A stretch of 64,000 bases of DNA. Origin: Takakia lepidozioides. Lineage: Eukaryota > Streptophyta > Takakiopsida > Takakiales > Takakiaceae. Shown in pieces: positions 23,001 through 34,800 of the stretch; the stretch's first letter is position 1, and each line of letters begins with the position of its first letter. Position numbers and translations under genes: made by a program. The notes beneath the pieces are model-generated. The model searched no databases, was not told the DNA's origin, and worked only from the letters and a program-made list of their open reading frames with translations. Location of the stretch: NCBI GenBank assembly GCA_030704615.1, contig CM060733.1, positions 34,288,001 to 34,352,000 of the forward strand, in the 5' to 3' direction.

Positions 23001-23814
23001 ACAGGAATAGATTCTCTACCGGGGCTTTGTATGACACATGTTCTGTTTCTCTGAGCCTCTTTTTGATGAATAGGTTCCATGCCCTGAACTGTTAGCTCCA
23101 GAACATGACATTCCATATCAGAGCGAACACATACCTTCAGGGAACCGTAGCTTATGACCACAATTCACCTCCTCGACTACATCTCAGATTTTTGCAGTGG
23201 TCGAAGTGGGTTGCCGGTACATGTCTGTCTCTCATATCAACGAGGGGCAAAATGAAAAGTGACCTCAGAATGCACCTGAATGAAACGAATTTTCAATGTA
23301 AAGTATTTGATTTCAACATGCCCACAAATGAAACACTAAAAACTGACATAGCACAACATCTATCAAAATTAATCGGTGTGCCATGATTCAATTACATCTA
23401 TGTCTATGCCATGCAACAAATTGATAATTCATTGTGTAGTGTATTTGCGATTGCATATGCCACAGATAATAGCATTAGGAGTCAATCTGACAGATATCGA
23501 TACACACTATCTGCCATGAGAACCCATTTAAGAGATTGCATAAACGACCGAAAGATGGATCTGTTTCCTAAACAACATTCATAATCCAAATCTTTTTGAG
23601 GTATGAAAACAAAACCCAGTTGATCTTTTCATAAAACTTGAATAAAACTTAAAACTTGAAACCCCGTCAACAAATTAACAATTCATCATATGCTGTATTT
23701 TTCACATTCAAAGCGCAGCCCTACTTTATCTGAAAGAAAAACATTGCTCACAAATCAGGACCAATATCATGACTTGGTGGCATTCAGAGTCCTTCATATT
23801 ATTCGCGCACTAGA
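23001..23814. other. spacer
   Basis: No gene or clear repeat can be supported here. Confidence 0.45.
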
Positions 23815-23960
23815 GCAGGTAGCCTAGTGGTTGGGAGTTTGTGCATTGTCTGCGCATAACCTAGGTGATCTAGGGTACAAAGTGTCCACTTTTAAGTTTT
23901 CAAGGGAAAGCCGTAGCATAATTTTCATTTCCGTCGGGAGGCGACATAATTTTTCTTAAA
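23815..23960 (+). mobile_element. tRNA-derived SINE, family 2
   Basis: An A-box region GTAGCCTAGTGGTTGGGAG is followed by GTGCATTGTCTGCGCATAA, a degenerate B box (AGGGTACAAAG) and a body ending in GGGAGGCGACAT and a T-rich tail. A second copy in the same order is at 29445-29640. Confidence 0.6.
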
Positions 23961-24403
23961 AATATTTTCCAGCTGAGCTATCATATAGAGGTAATTTATT
24001 ACCATAAATGTTGTTGTAACTTGATCTCCCGGGGCTAGAAGTCTGCAGCCATGATGAACACATACACATAAATAATGTTACAATATATCATAAGACTACA
24101 TGACTACAAGAGATTGCACTATACAAATGATTTAAATTTACATACACAGTTCTAGTACATTCCATATAATTCATCCAATTAACCAAGTCTACAATGTTTT
24201 TTCTATTTCACCCACTGACTCTGACCCTACCTACCCCCACCCAACTTACAAGAGTCGAGAAAAAGATCAATTGATTTGGAATGTGGTAGTTTGAGACCTT
24301 TCTGGTTTCGGCATCATGCATGAAATACCTTACCTATTTGAAGAAATATACAAAAATTAAGTTAGAGTTACTACAATCCGAGATTTTTTGATCTATAACG
24401 CAT

Positions 24404-27013
24404 TCAAGAGACAGAGTTTATTGCAGCAACCCAACAGTTATTACCTGCTTGGTAGTACATCTGGAATCCACTTGAAACCGGATATGGGCTTTTTTTACTG
24501 TATGTAGTAAATGTGACAAGAACAGTACTTGCTTGAACCTTTACAATTACATAATTGTTCAGCATTCCTCCGATCTTCTTAATTTTCTGCTGACCCAGAC
24601 AGTCGTAGATCACTTCGATATAGTCATGGTGATCGTAACCCAAGGTTACAGTAGTGAAATTGAGGGTCAGTGACTTGGCATTCTTCACATCAATGATATA
24701 CTTGCAAAATTCTCCGGGAGCGTAAGGTTGCATTCCAATACCATTCACAAATACTCCTTCTTGAATTAAGCCATGTGTGTGAGCATATAATCCATTACCA
24801 TGGCAAGAATCTACATACACAGTTAAAAATCAATAAATTGTTAGGGTCTTCTATGCTTTACTACAGACATATTATAATTGTTGTAAAAAAAGGAACTTCA
24901 TCTTTTTCTTTTTTTTAATCAACTGTTAATTTCACGACTAATATTTGTATAATGGTCTGGTGTAATGTTGGTTTTGCTGCTTATGACTCATCATATGTGC
25001 AACCACATATAAGATCGGTGTAAGAGTGATGTTTAATAGGGAAAGAAGACTTTAGCCATAACCGACGCAATTAAAAGCCACTTTGTCTTTAGGCGCCCCT
25101 TTTGGGGATAGGTCATATGGATGTCTAATATATGATACGTTTCATGAATTAGAAATATTAGAACTGATCATATGTAGTTGGTGAAAATTAATCTGTTAGG
25201 TCATGGTGGCTCTTCTAATTTTGTATTCTAGACTTGCTTCCTACATGAATTTGGGGTATATCCACCTTTTTACTGCTGCAAGAAAAGGTAGGTGATCTGC
25301 CATTGGAAATGTTATGTGTCTTGGTTGGGATGGTATGTTTCAAAAGGCCAATCCTTCACATTATAATGATCAAAATTATGGTTGGATGGAGAAACATACA
25401 TATACATATTCATAATTCCATCCCCCACCACACACACACACATATATATAATCCCCTCCAATATCCAATGTCTTACATGCAAGCAACAACATATAGAAAT
25501 TAAATAAAAATTTATGGTGCCTAAACATACGTTGTAAATTTTGTTTTGGCAAAACAAAAAAATCTAGAAGATCCATATGAATGAGTTTTGGGTTGCTAGC
25601 TCAAATCTATGAGAAAAAGAGTAATTTATGGAGAGAACTCCTTTTTACAAACTCAGGTGTGGTCATATAATTTTTACAAGACTGGATTGATCATTACAAT
25701 ATTTTGATAGGTGTATGTATCGTACCATACTTCTGGAGTTGACAACCTTGATTTGATAAGCTCCATAATTGTTGCACAAGGTACTGTGTTCCATTGATGC
25801 CAAATAAATTGGAGACCACACCTGTGTTTTTATCTTGCAATGGATGGACATTTGGATAGCTAAGACATACATTGGAGTTATACCCACCGTGATAGTCACC
25901 ATACATATCTGGAAGACCACAATAATAGAAGTCGCCTGCACCATACACATATGCGCACATATCGCCCACTTCACTATTCTCAGATGTATTGTAAATCCAC
26001 GCATCGAGATACGGATCAGTGGCAATCTCTGCCACTTCGTGCATCATTGTGTTTAATAGTGAATCTAGGGCTCCATCTGGGGAGACATGCTGATTTGGGG
26101 GGTGCCAAGTGGGATGCGAGTAGACATTGCAATCTCCGAGATTGTTTTCGTGAGAGGGTAATGGAAGGAATGCCCATAGAAGAAGCTTGTTGTTTTTACA
26201 ATCCGATACGTTTTGCACTGTCCAGTCATCTAGACAATAGATATAATGGAAGCCACAAAAACCTGAAGTAATAAACTTTACATCTCCACTAGTGAAAAGG
26301 AGATAAATCCCATCCACATCAAAAGGTAAGATGCCTGACGAATTTGCCAACTTTGTTGTTATGATATCGAAGGGGTCACGATCAAATGGGTTAATAGATG
26401 TCCCATGCGAATATAGATCCTTAGCCTCCCCTGCAATAGTCACGATGTTGCTCACATGATCTCCAGATTTCTGAGAGTAGTAGTCGGTGGTAATTCGCCA
26501 CCAATTGGCTAGGTTAGGAAACTCCTTGATTGGAGATGGCGGGGTCAAAGAAAGAAGTGCATTGCGTATAACATTTTGAAAGCTTTCAGACCAGTTTCCG
26601 TACCAAATGATGTAAAGGTTAATTGGATTGGACATCACTTTTCCACCACCAGTTTTCATTGTGATCACAGGAGGCCGCCATGGTGGTGAAGCTAGTTGCT
26701 TAGCTAGGTGATTCCGATCACTTTTGAAGTGGTCAGTAAAATGCACTTTTTGTCGCATACTATGGAATTTGACGCTCCTTGGTGCTTGGTGGTTTGTTGT
26801 CGCAACATTAGATTGCAACGTGATCAAAGGATCATGATCATGGGTGTCAACATTGGAGTACAGTGCCATACGCCCATCGACATTTGAATACGCTTGAATA
26901 TAGCACAAACTCGAAGAAGTCAATATAGCGATATGTATTAGAAGTATGAAGCTCACCACAGCCGCTGTAAAATGCATCGAAGGGAATGCCTTGCGTTTTT
27001 CGTTTCTCATCAT
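24404..27013 (-). CDS. EXORDIUM/PHI-1-like protein with C-terminal CUB domain
   Basis: Two exons on the minus strand, 25726-27013 and 24404-24810, give a predicted 564-aa secreted protein. The donor (TATG/GTACGA, phase 1) and acceptor (TATGTAG/ATTCTT) rejoin as an Asp codon, giving QLQKY-D-SCHGNG. Residues ~15-35 are a hydrophobic signal segment. Residues ~115-430 match the phosphate-induced/EXORDIUM family of apoplastic growth proteins (NLYIIWYGNWSESFQNVIRN, MMHEVAEIATDPYLDAW). Exon 2 reads as a CUB domain (FCKYIIDVKNAKSLTLNF, DYIEVIYDC, STVLVTF, SSGFQMYYQ). Ordinary EXORDIUM proteins are near 300-330 aa and end soon after the first exon's match. A GTAATA donor near 24420 could add a further exon, so the C-terminus is less certain. 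A TATA box lies 161 bp upstream. Confidence 0.82.
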
Positions 27014-27173
27014 GTGTCCCTAGTCTAATTCCTCAAAAATTATGTCAAATAACTCATTAACTACCTCCTAGATACATACCCGTAAAAATTCTATCTCATT
27101 TAATGCTAGAGTTCAAGGTTGAATGTCTTCCAATTTCTGAATAGATCCCTACTCTTGTACTGTAACGAGTCAG

Positions 27174-27181
27174 TTTATATA
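27174..27181 (-). promoter_or_regulatory. TATA box of the EXORDIUM-CUB gene
   Basis: TATATAAA on the minus strand, 161 bp upstream of the ATG at 27013. It is the only strong TATA match in the 300 bp upstream. Confidence 0.5.
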
Positions 27182-27479
27182 AGACAAGTCTAACTGACTT
27201 ATGCATACAGCTTACAATGGTCTCTCTAACAAAATAAGTTACAAATGAAATACATGGTCGAGCTTTACAAACTAATCCGTAAGAAACGCTCTAACACCTT
27301 GGAAAGAGACCATGCAACCAGTGATGTGCAACTTTGACGAGAAATGCAATCTGTCATCTCTTATATATACTTTGGACTAGTGAAATGTTCGAGTGACGAT
27401 ATTAGTCAAAGCATGATTTTGAATTGATGGTTGTACATAATCCAAATATCCATTTTGAGGAGTAGATTCTTATTCAAAA

Positions 27480-28215
27480 CCTTACATCGGAATGGTCTGG
27501 TACAATTCCAGCTTTGACGATGTCACCATGGACAAGTCTCTACCTAATTTTCTCGGGCTATCAAGCTCTCATTTCATACATGTCCACCAGTGGTTCAGAA
27601 TGACGTCTGTGTAAGTCCAGCTTTGACAATGTCACCATGGACCTCTACATGCTTTTTCAGGGTTACCAAGCTCTCATTTGCCATACATGTCCACCAAGGC
27701 AATGTTTAGAACATCGGATACAATTTCAGCTTTAAAAATGTCAACATAGACAATACGGTCTTTTCTAGGGCTGCCAAGCTTGCATTTCGCCTACATGACC
27801 AGCAGGGAAAAGTTGAGAATGACAACGGAAACAATTTAATTAGCTTCGACTCAATATTACCATAGACCTCTACATACTTTTCCAGGGCTGCCAAGCTCTC
27901 AGTTGACATACATGTCCACTAGGGAAGTGTTCAATATGACAACGAGAACAATTTCAGCTTTGACACGGTGTCACCATGGACCTCTATGTACTTTTCCAGG
28001 GCTGGCCTGCTCTCATTTGACATACACGTCCCCCCAAAAAGTGTTTAGAATGACATTTGGAACAAGATCAATTTTGTCACCATAGACCTCTATATGCTTT
28101 TCCAGGGCTGCCAAACTCTCATTTGACATACATGTCCACCAGGCAGTGTTCAGAATGACATCTCGTACATTCCAGCTTTGACAATGTCAGCATGGACCTC
28201 TACGTGCTACTAAAA
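27480..28215 (-). repeat. tandem array derived from a PPR coding repeat
   Basis: About seven units of 107-116 bp. Each has CATACATGTCCACC-like, CCAGCTTTGACAATGTCACC, ATGGACCTCTA and TTTTCCAGGGCTGCCAAGCT-like blocks. The same blocks in the same order form the antisense of the 303-bp PPR repeat in the genes at 31890-36478 and 41263-45500. In the array the ~190 bp between the GGGCTGCCA block and the CATACATGTCC block are missing. The units have stops and frameshifts and do not encode protein. Confidence 0.8.
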
Positions 28216-29444
28216 GGAAGAGCCCACATTTTATTACCCGGCCGGGTATATATACCCGGCCAACCCTGGACTTCACCTAATTCGTAAAGATTTTGGAACT
28301 TTTTGCCTTTGTATTTTTGGGGATCTTACACAGCATAACTTTTCCTAAGGTCCTGGGGTTTGTGAACGAGGCCAGATTCTCTCCCCCTTCAAGACAATCA
28401 TCAGCAATCCAATGACAAATGCATCCACATTTCTGTTATTAGCATGATTCAGACCACCTCTCCATGAACAGTTACAAGAGCATTTTGCAATTTTGCGATG
28501 AGTTTATTGGATCCTCCCTATGGAGAGACCATTCATCCATTATTTTCTCCTTATGTACTTTCTCAGTACATCATACTACACAACTAGGAAGACAAAATCT
28601 GCTACCATTTAAGTCTCCGTAACATAATTAGAATTTCATCCATCTATTGTTATCCATTCATTTCTAAGGTTCACTGTTATCATATTGAATTCCATTATAC
28701 TGATTAACTCCCGTCATAGAATTCCCTTCAGTTCTATTAGAGTTTTATTATAACCAGTTCTCTTCATATTTATCCCTTCAATTCCATCCAGTGTTTTTCC
28801 CTTACAAAAAATTGCCAAATTTCGAGCTGGAAATTGACTTAGCTACTTGCACAAAGGAATTATGGAGTAAAATCCAAAATATCCGCCAAAAAGCGCGGGG
28901 GTTGGTATCCCGTGCTGAGACGCGAGCAGGAAAAAAAAACCAGCATGAGCACAATCCATGGTTATAAGGGTAGCTGCATGTTTGCAAACGGAAATATAAG
29001 TCATAGGCGGATATAGGGTATTGGTACGTGAATAGGATCAGTTATATGGTCTATGAGTATATTTTAGCTAAAACCTTTTGGACAATGTACACTAAAACAC
29101 AAATATATAATGGAGATTTTATTTTTTTGATATTGTGATATTATAAACAGCAGTATTTTGCTAATGAAATATGGAAAAATATTCGAGTTTGGAGAGTTTC
29201 GCTAGCGAAGCAAACCAAAAAATAAAAAAAAATAAAAAAAGATAGATTCGTAAGCAAAACTCATTGTGCTCACGTAAGCAAACTTTTTGAACATGCATAA
29301 TTTTGTTGCATCATTACATATTCGTTTCGCTATCGCATATTCTAAGGATTTTGGGGAATATGCGAAATATGCATGTCTACTCGCATAAGCAAGCTCACAC
29401 GCTACCCAATCTCAAAAGCTCCAATAGTTAAATATGAGGAGCCC
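28216..29444. other. AT-rich spacer
   Basis: No gene is seen. TTCATCC-like heptamers recur at 28530-28700. Confidence 0.5.
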
Positions 29445-29640
29445 AGCACTAGAGCAAGTAGCCGAGGCCCCCATGGTTGGGAGTTTGTGCCTTGCCTGTG
29501 CATAAACTATGTGAACTAGTGTCCATCTTCTAAAATAGAAGGCAGTAGTTGTGAGTAGTTCCTCGGGATGAAGAGACAAAGAGACACCATGATTTTCGCT
29601 TCCTTGGGGAGACAACATCTTCCCATCATTTCAAGAGCCT
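29445..29640 (+). mobile_element. tRNA-derived SINE, family 2
   Basis: Same order as the copy at 23815-23960: AGAGCAAGTAGCC, TGGTTGGGAGTTTGTGCCTT, GTGCATAAACTA, GTGTCCA, then a body with CTTCCTTGGGGAGACAACAT. A short insertion (GAGGCCCCCA) splits the A-box region. Confidence 0.55.
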
Positions 29641-29864
29641 GATTTTGCCATCATGGACCCATTGAAACATAGCACACATTCTATAGCTATTTTTTTTTCT
29701 ACTTTTCTAAACCCAACTTAATGTACAAAAAGACAGATACGACGTATTTCAACGGTCAGGATCGCGTATGGAGGTGCAGATGTGACGTTATCTTTCCTGC
29801 AATCATTGTGCATCATCCAATAGGGCGCTCGTTTCATCCAAGAAGGCGCTCGTTTCATCCAGGA

Positions 29865-30000
29865 GCTGTGTACATAAAGTGATGGCTTTGGATCTGGGGT
29901 TGAAACCCTGTCATCTGTCTTGTGCCTTAGGGCTACGGCTCTACCCCTATAATATCTCAATGGCTCAGAAAGGGTCTGCTTTATTCTAAAGACAAGACTA
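29865..30000 (+). mobile_element. tRNA-derived SINE-like copy, family 1
   Basis: GGCTTTGGATCTGGGGTTGA, then AACCCTG, then CCTTAGGGCTACGGCTCTA correspond block by block to the copy at 1019-1150. Confidence 0.5.
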
Positions 30001-30884
30001 CACATGCGTCAATGGCTAAGCCCCTGTTGTGCCTTGCCCAGGTGTCACCTCCTCTCCATTGCTGAAAACTCCTTTTTGATCTGGAGAAGCTTCTCTATGT
30101 AATACCTCCCTTATTGAATAACTTGTGAGAAATAAATGGATGAATTTTCAAGGTTATTATGGATGAAAGTAGATTTGAAGAGGAGCCATACGTGACTAGC
30201 CGCTTGTTTTCCCTCTCAAGGCCGAATTGAGGGGGCTGATGTTTCATTGGAAACGTTTCTTTTGAAAGATAAAAAGTAAAATAAAAACTGATTCCATCAC
30301 TTCAAGTCCATTATATATACACAGTTCCATCACATTTAGTTGATTTCAATATTATCCTTTCATATTTTCTCTTTACATCCAATTTGTATTAGTATAATGA
30401 TCCGGAAAAATACAAAGTTATTTCGTTTTTAAACCAAATAACTGTTTTTAAGTATTATATTCATTCAATATTCTTAACTATCCTACTACCCAATATCTTT
30501 TGCAAGTCATTGAAACTTTTAATCTTTTATCTGCATTATCAGCTTAGAGGTATGTCGTGGCCCTCCTGGCTGCCATACAGCACAAGGGGACCAGGCACCG
30601 TTAGCCAAGGCGCCGTCCGTGGACCTCCTCCACATGTGCAACCCCCAACCCTCTGTTTTGCGCCCTCCCTTACTCCGCGCCTTAAAGACCTTATTATCTG
30701 ATAATGAGAAATAATAAAAATTGTTCTGGCCCAAGCCCCTAAGAGGATATAGGGTTCAGGGCAAGGGCCTGGACGTTTTCCTGCCCACCTCGAAACTGTA
30801 TACCGCTATATTCCGTTAGCGTGTTGGGTTCAGTGTAGGGTGGGGATGCTCTACGTAGCCACTATTTGCTGTGGAGGCTGAACT
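30001..30884. other. spacer
   Basis: No gene is recognisable. Two GGATGAA motifs occur near 30140-30165. Confidence 0.45.
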
Positions 30885-31250
30885 ATGGTTTTTTAGCCGT
30901 GGCTAAAGGACGGCTGCAGAGAGTGGCTAAAGTAAGCTAGGGTTAGGGAAGGTTAGGTCCTCGTTGCCCCTAACATCCTCCTCGGTCCCCCTGTGCACTG
31001 TACACTGACAGAGGGTGCAGGGATGCCATACCGGGCACTTCTGAAATTTCCTCTTGCTGGCCCACAAGGCAAAATTTAATACGTGGGGCCCCAGAGGGTT
31101 AAAAGTGGGGGCAAATAGGCAGGGTACTTTAGCAAACCCTAGCTGTGGCTAAGATTTAGCACTGCTAAATTGCCTAGTGCGGCAGCTAAATAGACATAGC
31201 CATGGCTAAACTCCACTTAGCCACGGCTAAATCAGGTAGTGCGGCCAGGG
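30885..31250. mobile_element. foldback repeat with GGCTAAA motifs
   Basis: TTAGCCGTGGCTAAA at the left and TTAGCCACGGCTAAATC at the right are inverted. AGCTGTGGCTAAG, TAGCCATGGCTAAAC and two TAGTGCGGC motifs lie between or next to them. This looks like a small non-autonomous foldback element without coding sequence. Confidence 0.5.
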
Positions 31251-31564
31251 CCGTAGTATTGTTCTTTGATTTCAATGTGTTGCATTATGCTCAAACTGCT
31301 TCAATATGGTGTTGTGAATGTATAATACAACCTTTATAAATGTCAAATAACAAGATCTTGAAATCTACTTTTCTGCTGAAAAATGTTGCCTTCTTTATGT
31401 AGTGTCTCAAAGGGGTGGTGGAGCCTTCTAGAAGGGGGCCCGCCGCCTCACCTCATCCTGCTTCTGGAAAGCTCTAGAACTAGAAGGAGGGCCCACCCTC
31501 CTACTTCTATGCTAGCCTATACAGGTGGCCTCACATTTCACCCATTGCGACAGAGGTGCCCTCC

Positions 31565-31660
31565 CTCCCTCCCCAGAGCCGGCGTAACTAGGCGTAACTA
31601 AGAGCCACTTCACCTTGCGGCTACTGCCCCTTTTGAGGGGTGGGCTCCCTCCCCATTGGC
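31565..31660 (-). mobile_element. LINE 3'-end fragment
   Basis: The minus strand has GGGCCC/GAGCCC-ACCCC, GGGGCAGTAGCCGCAAGGTG and AAGTGGCTCTTAGTTACG. These match the 3' untranslated end of the LINE at 12914-15070 (near 14980-15035). The rest of that element is absent here. Confidence 0.65.
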
Positions 31661-31889
31661 TGCTCTAATCCTCTCCCTTTTTTCGACCTTCAGGATTAGC
31701 CCCTGCCAGAAATTGGGGGACCCATAATATTGCAGAGTTCAATATGATTTTTATGGTCCCTATGAATGGACGAATTATGTTTACATTACTGATATCGATA
31801 CTGTTGTGGAAGCAGATGAATTCCGTGAGAACTCTGCTTGCATGTATAAAACATCTGGCATAGCAGACAATACAAGAAAGATCATCGTT

Positions 31890-34800
31890 TCACCAGTATT
31901 CCCCACAAGAACAAACACCATCTTGGAAGTGGTGAAAACGGTTAGCATCCCTTACAACAATTGCTCGGCCAACAATCTTTGAGATGAACTTGGTGGCTGT
32001 GTGGCAGTCACCACACACCCGAAGGTTCTTGATGACATGGAGAGGTGTCCCAGGGGCCGTACTGATTAGGCCAAAAGCAATGGCCAGCTTCTCACTGTGG
32101 TGGCAAAGAGAAAATTCCTTTTGCTCCTCCTTCACGTCATGCAATACAAAGTGTGTGTCAGGCACATACCCCGCTTCCTTCATCTGCCCCGACAATTTTA
32201 TCAGCTCAGCATGGATTTCCTCAATTTGTGGATGCAATCTGTCATCTACCACAAACGTGTGCACCCCATGGCCAACCTCAATGCAGCATCGACCTGGCTC
32301 CTTTCTGACACCTCTGACCTTCATCATTTTTCTCACCTTTGCAGTATCATTCCACCTGCCAGCTGCAGCATAGATGTTTGATAGCAACACATAAGTTGCA
32401 GCATCCTGCGGATGCCACCTGAGAATAGATATTGCAGCACGTTCTGCTATGTCCACATTGCCATGGATTCTGCAGGCACCAAGTAAGGCCCCCAACACCA
32501 CAGCATCTGCTTCAATTGGCATTTTGCTGATGAAATCATCCGCCTCGTGCAATCGCCCTGCACGGCCAAGAAGGTCCACCATGCAGCCAAAGTGCTCCAG
32601 CGTAGGAGTGAGGCCATGATCTTGACCCATGGAATCAAAGTAGTGCCTGCCTTCATCCACTAGGCCCACGTGGCTACATACCGAGAGAACACATATAAAG
32701 GTGATGCTACTTGGTTCCAAGCCTTGCTTTTGCATTCCTTCAAATAGTTGCAGAACCTTCCTATGACAACCATGCTTGGCATATCCTGCCAACATCGCAT
32801 TCCACGACACCACGTTTCGTTCAGCCATACTGTTGAACACTCTTTTGGCATCCTCAATGCTCCCACATTTAGCATACATGTCCACAATGGCAGTATTCAA
32901 AATGATATTTGGTACAATTCCAGCTTTCATGATGTCACCATGGACCTCCTTCCCCTTTTCTAGGGCTGCCAGGCTTGCACACGCATTGCAAACGCACACG
33001 AATGTGACCTGGTTGGGCTTCACCCCTTCCTGCATCATTTGCTTATACATCTCCAAAGCCTCCATCCCACATCCACGCTGTGCATATCCTGCAATCATCA
33101 CACTCCATGACACTACATTTCTTTCAGCCATCTTATCGAACACCCCCTTAGCATACTTGATGCTCCCACATTTAGCATACATCTCCACAAGGGTAGTGCT
33201 CAGAATGGTATTTGGTACAATTCCAGCTTTCACAATGTCAGCATGAACCTCTTTGCCTGTTTCGAGGAGTGCCAGGCTGGCACATGCCTTTAGAACACAA
33301 ATAAACGTGACCTGGTTGGGCTTCACCTCTTCCTGCACCATTTGTTTGTAGATCTGCAAAGACTCCATCGCACACCCATGCTGGGCATATCCAGTGATCA
33401 TCGCATTCCATGACACCACATTTCGTTCAGCCATATTGTTGAACACTCCCTTTGCATACTCAATGCTCCCACATTTGGCATACATGTCCACCAGTGTATT
33501 GTGCAGAGCGACATCTGGTACAATACCAGCTTTCATGATGTCAGCATGGACCTCTTTGCCCTTTTCCAGGGTTGCCAGGCTGGCACAGGCATTGCAGACA
33601 CCAACGAACGTGACCTGGTCAGGCTTCATTCCCTCCTGCAACATCTGCTCATAAGTCTCCAAAGCCTCCATCCCATACCCATGCTGGGAATATCCTGCAA
33701 TCATCACATTCCAGGACACCACATCTCGCTTAACCATATTGTTGAACACTGCCTTTGCATTCTCGATGCTTCCACATTTGGCATACATGTCCATAATCGA
33801 ATTTTCCAAGATGATATTTGGTACAATCCCAGCTTTCATGATGTCATCATGGACCTCTTTCCCCTTTTCCAGGGCTGCCAGGCTGGCGCATGCTCTGAAA
33901 ATGCAAACGAACGTGACCTGGTCAGGCTTCACCCCATCGTGCATCATTTGCTCATAGGTCTCCAAAGCCTCCAACCCACAGCCATGCTGGGCATATCCTG
34001 CGATCATTGCATTCCATGAAACCACATTTCGTTCAGCCATGTTGTCAAACACTCCCTTTGCATCCTCAATGCTGCCGCATTTGGCATACATGCCCACCAG
34101 GGCATTGCCCAAAATGATGTTAGGCTCAATTCTAGCTTTCATGACGTGGACATGGACCTCTCTTCCCTTTTTTAGGGCTGCCAGGCTGGCACAAGCATTG
34201 CAAATGCAAACAAACGTGACCTGGTCAGGCTCCACCCCTTCCTGCATCATTTGCTCATAGGTCTCCAAAGCCTCCGTCCCACACCCATTCTGGGCATATC
34301 CTGCGATCATTGCATTCCATGCAACTACATTTCGTTCAGCCATATTGTCAAACACTCCCTTTGCATCCTCAATACTCCCGCATTTGGCATACGTGTCCAC
34401 AAGGGTAGTGTCCAGAATGATATTTGGTACAATTCCAGCTTTCATAATGTCTGCGTGGACCTCTTTCCCCTTTTCCAGGGCTGCCACGCTAGCACACGCC
34501 TTGAGAATGCAAATGAATGTGACAAAGTCGGGCGTCACCCCCTGCTGTATCATTTGCTCATAGGTTTTAATGGCTTTCCTACCACACCCATACTTAACAT
34601 ATCCTGCCATCATTATAGTCCAGGAAAACATATCTCGGTCAGACATCTTGTCAAATACTTGGTGTGCATCCACAATGCTCCCACACTTGACATACATGTT
34701 GACAAGGGTGTTGTGTAGAAAAACGTTTGGCTTAAATCCACTCTGGATAATGTGTGTGTGCACCTTCTTTCCCACTGCTAAGCCTTTTATCTCGATGCAC

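Noticed and set aside
33501-34718. Long plus-strand open frames opposite the PPR genes
   Set aside because: They are antisense shadows of the regular PPR repeats and repeat with the same period.
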